Shown: positions 6,529-11,546 of the stretch, piece after piece | How positions within the stretch are numbered: the stretch's first letter is position 1 | Layout of the letters: each line of letters starts with the position of its first letter | Assembly (NCBI GenBank): GCA_015492115.1 | Contig: WGFS01000190.1 | Coordinates: 1 to 14,108, forward strand | Length of the DNA: 14,108 nt | Origin: Aquificaceae bacterium | Lineage (GTDB): Bacteria; Aquificota; Aquificia; Aquificales; Aquificaceae | Reading direction: 5' to 3' | Notes under the pieces: generated by a model | What the model was told of the DNA's origin: nothing | The model's input: the letters and a program-made list of their open reading frames with translations, nothing else | Database searches by the model: none | Position numbers and translations under genes: made by a program

Positions 6529-7806
6529 ATGAAGAAGGTCTATCTCGTACCCATACTGGCGGTGGCGGTTCTATCACCTTTTGCGGTAAATGAGTACTTT
6601 AACAGCAGATGCCCTGAGCTTCCCAAGGAAGTTGTACTCCCGAGCGAAGCTAAAGCCATGCCAAGCTTCGCAAGGCAGACGGGGCTTTCCTGCAGCACCT
6701 GTCATACCATACCACCGAGGCTTAACGCTTACGGTAGAGCCTTTAAGATAAGAGGTTACACGGACGGAAAGGCGATAGGAGAGATACTTACTGGTGAAGG
6801 AGAGACACTGCTTAAGTACAACCCTGTCTCCGTTAGGTTCCTCTCTTACCTGTACAGTAAGAAGAAGGGCGAGGACAGAGAGGTTATCTTCCCTGATGAA
6901 TTCGTTGTCGCCTTCGCGGGGAGAATAAGTGAAAACATAGGGACCTTTACATCCTTTGCCTCGGAAGAGGGAGAACCTTTCGAACCAGAGATTGTGAGGG
7001 TCGCCCTTGTAAAAGACTTCGGAAACAATACCGTCGTAGGGATAATGGGAGGTAAGACCTCACCGACGGGTACGGATCCCTTCGACTCCCTGAACCTCTA
7101 CTCAAGGATAACAAGAGCAAGGACTCCCGTCTGGGAAGGTGTTATGAAAAACAGTGCATCTGATCCATGGGACAACAAGGATTATGGAGCTTCCGTATAC
7201 GCGAGCATTGCAAACTGGGTTTACATCAGCGCAGGTGCATACACGGGAATAGTTAGAGATGCAAATGGCCCGCTCAATAAAGAAAAGTCAGATCCCTTTG
7301 ACTTCTATGGCAGGGTAGCTGTAACACCTCCGGGACTTCCCGCGGATATAAACATAGGAGCGTTCACTTACATAGGTAAAGATAAAGATCCAAATACAGA
7401 CCAGACTCTTGTCAAACCGAGGAGGTTCGGCTTAGACGCGGGAGCTCTGTACAATTTTGGGGACTTTGGACTTGAGCTTGATGGTATATACATCAACGCC
7501 AAGGATAAGTTCCCAACAAACCCCGACTTCAAACACAGCGGTTATAATCTGTCCGCCACACTTTACTGGAAGTACAAGGTAGGCTTAGCGCTTCTTTATG
7601 GAGAGTACAAGTACAAGAGCGACAACCCCCTAACTACAGGCGATAATGAAGATGGATGGAAGAGAAAGGATACCACGGTTCACGTATCCTACCTCTTCAG
7701 ACCCAACGTAAGACTCGGCGCCGAGTACACGACCACTGATTTCTCAGGGAACGGGGCACCTGATGATACAAACAAGACATCGCTTCTCTTAGAGTTTGCC
7801 TTCTAA
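6529..7806 (+). CDS. Outer-membrane monoheme cytochrome-porin fusion, Cyc2-like
   Basis: The 425-residue product has a hydrophobic export signal (about 4-20), an AKA possible cleavage site at 41-43, and then MPSFARQTGLSCSTCH with one c-type heme site (CSTCH, 55-59), followed by LNAYGRAFKIRGY. The rest (about 85-425) shows alternating amphipathic strands, Gly/Tyr/Asp-rich turns and a C-terminal Phe (LLLEFAF), as expected of an outer-membrane beta-barrel. FARQTGxxCxxCH...LNxxGRxFKxxGY followed by a barrel is the layout of Cyc2, the outer-membrane Fe(II)-oxidising cytochrome; 400-480 residues is normal for that family. Cyc2 passes electrons from outside the cell to periplasmic carriers. It is the only plus-strand gene, divergent from copB and convergent with the Met-rich genes. 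An extra Cys28 precedes the heme. Barrel plus heme is well supported; iron oxidation is inferred, and another extracellular metal donor is possible. Confidence 0.8.
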   Translation: MKKVYLVPILAVAVLSPFAVNEYFNSRCPELPKEVVLPSEAKAMPSFARQTGLSCSTCHTIPPRLNAYGRAFKIRGYTDGKAIGEILTGEGETLLKYNPVSVRFLSYLYSKKKGEDREVIFPDEFVVAFAGRISENIGTFTSFASEEGEPFEPEIVRVALVKDFGNNTVVGIMGGKTSPTGTDPFDSLNLYSRITRARTPVWEGVMKNSASDPWDNKDYGASVYASIANWVYISAGAYTGIVRDANGPLNKEKSDPFDFYGRVAVTPPGLPADINIGAFTYIGKDKDPNTDQTLVKPRRFGLDAGALYNFGDFGLELDGIYINAKDKFPTNPDFKHSGYNLSATLYWKYKVGLALLYGEYKYKSDNPLTTGDNEDGWKRKDTTVHVSYLFRPNVRLGAEYTTTDFSGNGAPDDTNKTSLLLEFAF

Positions 7807-7813
7807 TTAAAGC

Positions 7814-7840
7814 GAGGGGTATCCTCTTCCCCTCCTCTCT
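7814..7840 (+). terminator. Possible intrinsic terminator of the cytochrome-porin gene
   Basis: GAGGGG (7814-7819) pairs with CCCCTC (7829-7834) over a 9-base loop, 8 bases after the TAA, and is followed by a pyrimidine-rich tract with TTTT at 7842-7845. The T-tract is imperfect, so the call is moderate. Confidence 0.45.
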
Positions 7841-7865
7841 CTTTTACCTCCCATTGATGCCTGTC

Positions 7866-7923
7866 AGAAAAAGAAAAAAGGAAAAAGAGAAGAGGCGCGC
7901 AGGAAATTATTATAAACCTCTTC
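7866..7923 (-). terminator. Possible terminator of the tolC-cusB-Met-rich operon
   Basis: On the minus strand GAAGAGG (7923-7917, overlapping the last stop codon) can pair with CCTCTTC (7895-7889) across a 21-base loop, followed by a long T-rich run (7888-7866, with TTTTT, TTTTTT and TTTTT blocks). The long loop weakens the call, but the T-tract is strong and the convergent position fits. Confidence 0.45.
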
Positions 7924-8110
7924 ACTTCAGGAGCTCCTTCAACTTCTCCTTTAGCTCGGGTTCTTCGTCAAGAATAGCTCTGAACTCCTCAGGGTGATCC
8001 GTTACCATATGAAGCATCCTCTGAGCCATGAACTTCCTCATCCCTGGATCTTCGGACATAGACATAAACATCTTTTCCATCATATCCTTGGAAGGTCCCC
8101 GTCCCATCAT
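7922..8110 (-). CDS. Small cytosolic Met-rich protein, C-terminal helical domain shared with its two neighbours
   Basis: A 62-residue protein, not recognised as a named family. It starts MMGRGPSKDMMEKMFMSM, has about 11 methionines and no cysteine, and lacks a signal peptide, so it should stay in the cytoplasm. The C-terminal half (HPEEFRAILDEEPELKEKL, ending LKELLK) matches the ends of the two exported proteins encoded just upstream (HPEAFRQVLKRNPELKRKL; MVREVLKRNPRLKQELKELLK), so it is a paralogue without signal peptide and Met-repeat. AAGGAGGT overlaps the preceding stop codon, and the gap is 13 bases, identical to the gap before its neighbour. It is the last gene of the tolC-cusB operon. 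A cytosolic Cu(I) chaperone or buffer for CopB is inferred from Met content and context, not shown. Confidence 0.8.
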   Translation of the reverse strand: MMGRGPSKDMMEKMFMSMSEDPGMRKFMAQRMLHMVTDHPEEFRAILDEEPELKEKLKELLK

Positions 8111-8123
8111 AGTGATAACCTCC

Positions 8124-8534
8124 TTACTTAAGCATTTCCTTCAATTTCCTCTTCAGTTCCGGATTCCTCTTCAGAACCTGTCTGAAGGCTTCGGGATGCA
8201 TCGTCATCATGTAAAGCATCCTCTCCATGAACACCGGACTTGCCATCATCGGCATTGGGGGCTGGTAGGCGTAAGGTGGCATCATGGGACCCATCCCCAT
8301 CATTGGCATCATCCCCATCATCATGGGCATCATTGGCATACCCATCATTCCCATTCCGCCCATTCCCATCATTCCGGGCATCATACCTCTCATGCCCATC
8401 ATAGGCATCATCCCCATACCTCCCATGGGAGGATAGTACCCGTAGGGTTGCATCATGCCTCCCATCATCTGAGCCTGAGAGGATCCGACGAGCAGGGTAA
8501 GACCTGTGATAAATCCGAGTACAAACTTCTTCAT
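8124..8534 (-). CDS. Exported extremely Met-rich protein, probable periplasmic Cu(I)/Ag(I) binder
   Basis: The 136-residue product has a clear signal peptide (1-21, ending SSQA). Its mature part is an MMGM/MMPM/GMMG repeat tract (about 22-97), where methionine makes up close to half the residues, the rest being Gly, Pro and Tyr. A Lys/Arg-rich, probably helical C-terminus (98-136, RMLYMMTMHPEAFRQVLK and following) is shared with both neighbours. There is no Cys. Met clusters in the oxidising periplasm are classic soft-metal ligands (as in CusF, CopC, CopA/PcoA Met segments), so multi-site Cu(I)/Ag(I) buffering or donation to CusB/CusA is the likely role. The start is set by AAAGGAGGT overlapping the previous stop codon; the gap from the upstream gene is 13 bases. 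Not assignable to a named family; low complexity makes homology hard to judge outside the C-terminus. Confidence 0.88.
   Translation of the reverse strand: MKKFVLGFITGLTLLVGSSQAQMMGGMMQPYGYYPPMGGMGMMPMMGMRGMMPGMMGMGGMGMMGMPMMPMMMGMMPMMGMGPMMPPYAYQPPMPMMASPVFMERMLYMMTMHPEAFRQVLKRNPELKRKLKEMLK
8244..8471 (-). repeat. Degenerate ATG-rich tandem coding repeat (Met-rich tract)
   Basis: The tract reads as loose repeats of GGN-ATG-ATG and CCN-ATG-ATG units encoding MMGM/MMPM. Wobble bases vary (GGC, GGA, GGG, CCC, CCT), so it is a protein-level repeat kept by selection and not a uniform DNA microsatellite. On the plus strand it gives a spurious His-rich frame. Confidence 0.6.
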
Positions 8535-8547
8535 GGCAGTACCTCCT

Positions 8548-8877
8548 TTACTTGAGGAGCTCCTTCAGCTCCTGTTTCAGCCTGGGGTTCCTCTTCAGGA
8601 CTTCCCTGACCATCTGCTTGTTGTAGATGAGGAACCTTATGCTGTTCTCCACCATCCACCTCGGGTCGTGCATGGGCATCATGGGCATCATCATGTAGGG
8701 GTACGGCGTGGGGTAGTAGTAATAGTAGTAGGGCTGGTAAGGTTGCATCTGTGGTGGGGGCTGTCCCATCATACCTCCCTGTCCGCCCATCATGTTATGC
8801 ATGCCTCCCATCATCTGGGAGAAACCCGCTCCTGAGAGCGAAAGCGCTGTCGCTGTTGCTAAAAGCAATTTCTTCAT
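8548..8877 (-). CDS. Exported Met/Tyr/Pro-rich protein, probable periplasmic copper binder
   Basis: The ATG at 8877 is chosen because AAAGGAGGTG precedes it by 5 bases and it begins a typical signal peptide (MKKLLLATATALSLSG, cleavage near FSQ); an in-frame ATG at 8928 lies inside cusB and has neither. The 109-residue product continues with MMGGMHNMMGGQGGMMG, a Pro/Gln/Tyr stretch with six Tyr in a row, MMMPMMPM, and a C-terminal basic helical segment (MVREVLKRNPRLKQELK) shared with the next two genes. It contains no Cys. About 16 methionines plus Trp and His suggest Cu(I)/Ag(I) binding in the periplasm. It lies 28 bases after cusB, in the place cusF occupies in other cus clusters, but lacks a recognisable CusF OB-fold. 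Function is inferred from composition and operon position. Confidence 0.85.
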   Translation of the reverse strand: MKKLLLATATALSLSGAGFSQMMGGMHNMMGGQGGMMGQPPPQMQPYQPYYYYYYPTPYPYMMMPMMPMHDPRWMVENSIRFLIYNKQMVREVLKRNPRLKQELKELLK

Positions 8878-8905
8878 GGCTACACCTCCTTTGCTCAATA
8901 AACAT

Positions 8906-10261
8906 TCAGTGATGATGCCCTCCTCCACCTCCAGTTCCGTAAATGCCCCTTATCTGAGCCTCGGAGTCAAGGAGGAAGGTTCCCTTTACTACTACCTTCT
9001 GACCTTCCTTAAGCCCTTTCTTCACCTCGTAAAAGCCCTCCGCCTTCCTGCCCAGCTTTATAGGCATGGGCATGTACATACCGGGCTCCATCTCAACGAA
9101 GACGAGGGTTCTCTTTCCGGTATCAACCACCGCTGTTTCGGGAACGGCGAGGACATTACCTACCGGGACTTTAAAGAGAACATCCACAAGGGCGTTGGGC
9201 TTCAGGGCTATCCCCTTGTTCTTAGCCTTTATCCTCACCTTCACCGTCTTAGCCATATGGTCTGCTTCGGGAAAGATGTAGTCAACCTCACCCTCTATCT
9301 TGTTCTCAGGGTCGTCTTCGGGGGTTATGAGGGCGGGGGTTCCCTTCTTTATATACCTCGCCTGCTTGAAGGGGACTTCCGCAACTATCCACACAGTTGA
9401 TATGTCCGCTATCCTGTAGGCTGTCTGCCCTTCCTTTACGTATCCTCCCTCGTAAACCTTCTGTTCCAGTATTACACCGCTGACGGGCGACCTCACCACC
9501 TCCTTGACCTTCAAATACTCCAGCTTCTCCTTAGCCTTCTTTATCAGCTCGGGATCTCCCTTCTCCTTAGCGAGCCTCAGCTCGTCAAGGGCTATCTGGA
9601 TGTCGGGGCTCAGTACCCTCATCAGGGGAGTTCCCTTCCTCACGTACTCCCCGACAAACCTGTCATAGGTGTCGGTAACCCACGCGTCCGCCCTCACGGT
9701 GACCTCGTATATCCTTGAGAGGTCATAGCTTACGTAACCGACGGTGGAGAAGATCTTTATTAGATCCCTTTTCTGAACAGGCTCCGTAACGACACCGAGG
9801 AGCTGGAGTTTCTCAGGCTTTACCATTATATGCCCGCCGTGGGCTGAGCTCGCAGGTCCTCCTCCGGCGAGGGTGGTCTTGGATAGGGGGACGAAAACGT
9901 CCTTGGTGAGCATCCTGTCTTCAAGAACGACCCTTATCTGCCAGGGTCCGTCCATGCCTATCTTCAAAGACCCCCTGTAAACCCCCGGCTCCACCTCCTC
10001 AAGGGAGGCGGTGTTCCTCATCTCATCCATCCCGGGCATGGGGGGCATGTAGAAGTAGAGCTCCTTTACCTTCTTTGGAGGTTTTACCCTAACCTCTATC
10101 CTGTTGTTCCCCTTCTTTATCTTCCCGTCGGAGGAGAGTATGGTTACCCTGACGCCCTTCTGCTCTATACTGACCACCTCCTTGTAACCGCCTCCCCCGC
10201 ATGCCTGAAGGAAGAGACCCAAGAAAACGAGCGTGAGCATTCCGAAAAAGAGCTTTCTCAT
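8906..10261 (-). CDS. cusB: CusB-type periplasmic adaptor lipoprotein with N-terminal YtkA-like domain
   Basis: Membrane-fusion subunit linking CusA to TolC. The 451 residues begin with a lipoprotein signal (LQAC, Cys21). Residues about 28-126 resemble the small YtkA/FixH beta-sandwich (EVRVKPPKKVKELYFYMPP, PGVYRGSLKIGMDGPWQIRV), with Met72, 75, 78, 81, 103 and 117. The adaptor core follows: barrel/lipoyl half (GYVSYDLSRIYEVTVRADAW), a short helical hairpin (about 222-250), second lipoyl half (VVRSPVSGVILEQKVYEGGY), beta-barrel, and a membrane-proximal end with the CusB-typical FLLDSE (429-434). A Met patch (391-399, MEPGMYMPM) and a GGGGGHHH tail are unusual. The ATG overlaps the tolC stop as ATGA, giving translational coupling. 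Three Met-rich genes follow. The partner pump CusA is encoded at 966-4145. Family is firm; the YtkA call is moderate. Confidence 0.92.
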   Translation of the reverse strand: MRKLFFGMLTLVFLGLFLQACGGGGYKEVVSIEQKGVRVTILSSDGKIKKGNNRIEVRVKPPKKVKELYFYMPPMPGMDEMRNTASLEEVEPGVYRGSLKIGMDGPWQIRVVLEDRMLTKDVFVPLSKTTLAGGGPASSAHGGHIMVKPEKLQLLGVVTEPVQKRDLIKIFSTVGYVSYDLSRIYEVTVRADAWVTDTYDRFVGEYVRKGTPLMRVLSPDIQIALDELRLAKEKGDPELIKKAKEKLEYLKVKEVVRSPVSGVILEQKVYEGGYVKEGQTAYRIADISTVWIVAEVPFKQARYIKKGTPALITPEDDPENKIEGEVDYIFPEADHMAKTVKVRIKAKNKGIALKPNALVDVLFKVPVGNVLAVPETAVVDTGKRTLVFVEMEPGMYMPMPIKLGRKAEGFYEVKKGLKEGQKVVVKGTFLLDSEAQIRGIYGTGGGGGHHH

Positions 10262-11442
10262 TGCAACGCCTCCGCTTTAGCGACTATCTGGTTGAGCTCC
10301 TTCAGGAGCTTCGCCCTGTCAAACTCAAGAGACCACAGGAGCCTGTAGGCTCTCAGTATCTCCCTTATGTCCGTCTTCTCGTACCTGTAAGCCAAAAGGA
10401 GAGCCTCTATCTCCTTCCTCTTCTCCTCTATCTCCTTCTCAACCGTGGAGAGTATCTCCCTCGTTATCCTGTAAGACTCCTCAAAGGACCTGAAGTCTCC
10501 CTCTACCCTGAGCTCAGTGTCCTTGAGCTCCAAGAGCTTTGAGTCGTAAAGCTCCTTCTTCTCTAAGACGAGCATGTCCTCCCTCCTCTTCTTCCAGACC
10601 GGCAGGGAAATCCCCACCCGGAGCGTTATAAGGTTCGGTATGTCGGGTCTTATCCCGTACCCAGCTGAGAGGAAGATGTCGGGGTAGTGCTCCACCTTAG
10701 CCCTCTCTATCTCCCTCTTCACGACCTCAAGCTCCTTCTTTGCAAGCTTCACGTCCACGTTCTTCTCGGGGTCAAAGCCCTTCAGGAACTCAGGAGCGCT
10801 TAGCTCCGTTCCCTTAAGCTTGAGCCTTCCCCCTGCGAGGGCGTAAATCCTCTCAAGGGTCGTTCTCCTGAGCCTTTCCGCCTGGGAGAGCCTCTCTTTT
10901 ACCCTGAGGAGTTCTACCTTCAGAAGTATGAGGTCTGACAGGAGAGCCTTTCCGAACCTGTACTTCTCCTCGGTTATGTCTAAGAGGGAGCGTATCTCCC
11001 TCTCTATGCCCTTCAGTATGCGCTCCATCTCAAAGGAGTAGGAGAAGTCCCAGTAGAGGACCTTGAGCTTCTTCGTGAGCTCTTTCGCATACTTCTCCTT
11101 CCTTATCAGGATTTCCAATTCCTTCTCGCCCAGTATCTCGGCACTCTTCTCCCTCTTCTGGGGAAGGACGTACTTCTGGGAGAGGTAAATACCAAAACTG
11201 CTCATGGGATTTTCCTTTCTCGGAAAGTACTTTTCTGTGTCAAGGTTGTTGAGAGCCAGGGAAAGCTGGGGGTTGGGAAGGCTCTTTATGAAAGTCTTTC
11301 TGTAGTTTATTGAGAGTTTGATCCTGTCAAAGGACTTTATACGGGGGTTGTTTTGGAGTGCAAAGTCTATGAGTTTGTCCAGCTCACCACCAAAGGAAGA
11401 ACCAACTACAAACAGTAAAACGAGAATGGAGCGTAATTTCAT
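10258..11442 (-). CDS. TolC/CusC-like outer-membrane efflux channel
   Basis: Outer-membrane factor of the tripartite pump (OEP family). From the ATG at 11442 it has 394 residues; a GTG directly before it (11445) is an alternative start, and neither has a good Shine-Dalgarno site. A signal peptide (MKLRSILVLLFVVGSSFG) precedes LDKLIDFALQNNPRIKS, the usual OEP N-terminus. Long charged coiled-coil stretches (about 95-200 and 295-385) form the periplasmic tunnel. Amphipathic strands (PQLSLALNNLD; PDIFLSAGYG, TLRVGISLPVW) mark the barrel parts, in the two-fold repeat typical of the family. No lipobox Cys is present, unlike E. coli CusC. It is the first gene of the operon and overlaps cusB by 4 bases, so it works with CusB and, by inference, CusA. 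It has its own promoter after the terminator at 11523-11542. Confidence 0.9.
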   Translation of the reverse strand: MKLRSILVLLFVVGSSFGGELDKLIDFALQNNPRIKSFDRIKLSINYRKTFIKSLPNPQLSLALNNLDTEKYFPRKENPMSSFGIYLSQKYVLPQKREKSAEILGEKELEILIRKEKYAKELTKKLKVLYWDFSYSFEMERILKGIEREIRSLLDITEEKYRFGKALLSDLILLKVELLRVKERLSQAERLRRTTLERIYALAGGRLKLKGTELSAPEFLKGFDPEKNVDVKLAKKELEVVKREIERAKVEHYPDIFLSAGYGIRPDIPNLITLRVGISLPVWKKRREDMLVLEKKELYDSKLLELKDTELRVEGDFRSFEESYRITREILSTVEKEIEEKRKEIEALLLAYRYEKTDIREILRAYRLLWSLEFDRAKLLKELNQIVAKAEALQ

Positions 11443-11472
11443 CACGGACTTAATCTTATTTATGTTCTTATG

Positions 11473-11500
11473 TTAATTCAATGTTTATATTTTTAGTTAA
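11473..11500 (-). promoter_or_regulatory. Predicted promoter of the tolC-cusB-Met-rich operon
   Basis: On the minus strand TTAACT (11500-11495), 16 bases and AATTAA (11478-11473) mirror the copB promoter exactly in spacing. Plus-strand ATGTTAAT (11470-11477), ATGTTTAT (11481-11488) and the odd palindrome GTTAAATTAAC (11496-11506) recur as in the copB region. An alternative -10, TATAAA, lies in the spacer. Confidence 0.4.
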
Positions 11501-11522
11501 ATTAACAAAATTTGAACAGAAG

Positions 11523-11542
11523 AACCCCGCCTGGGCGGGGTT
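11523..11542 (-). terminator. Intrinsic terminator-like hairpin after the SBBP gene
   Basis: A perfect 9-base GC-rich stem, AACCCCGCC and GGCGGGGTT, with a 2-base centre lies 4 bases after the SBBP stop codon. On the minus strand it is followed by CTTCTGTTC, which is T-containing but not a strong T-run. It separates this gene from the tolC operon. Confidence 0.65.
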
Positions 11543-11546
11543 GAGT

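Noticed and set aside
8028..8555. A plus-strand 175-residue His-rich frame
   Set aside because: It is the antisense reading of the Met-rich gene: CAT codons are the reverse complement of ATG. It has no ribosome binding site and the minus strand has signal peptide and AGGAGGT.
8875..8928. Upstream ATG at 8928 for the first Met-rich gene
   Set aside because: It lies inside cusB, lacks a ribosome binding site and would bury the signal peptide behind 17 residues. The ATG at 8877 has a strong site.
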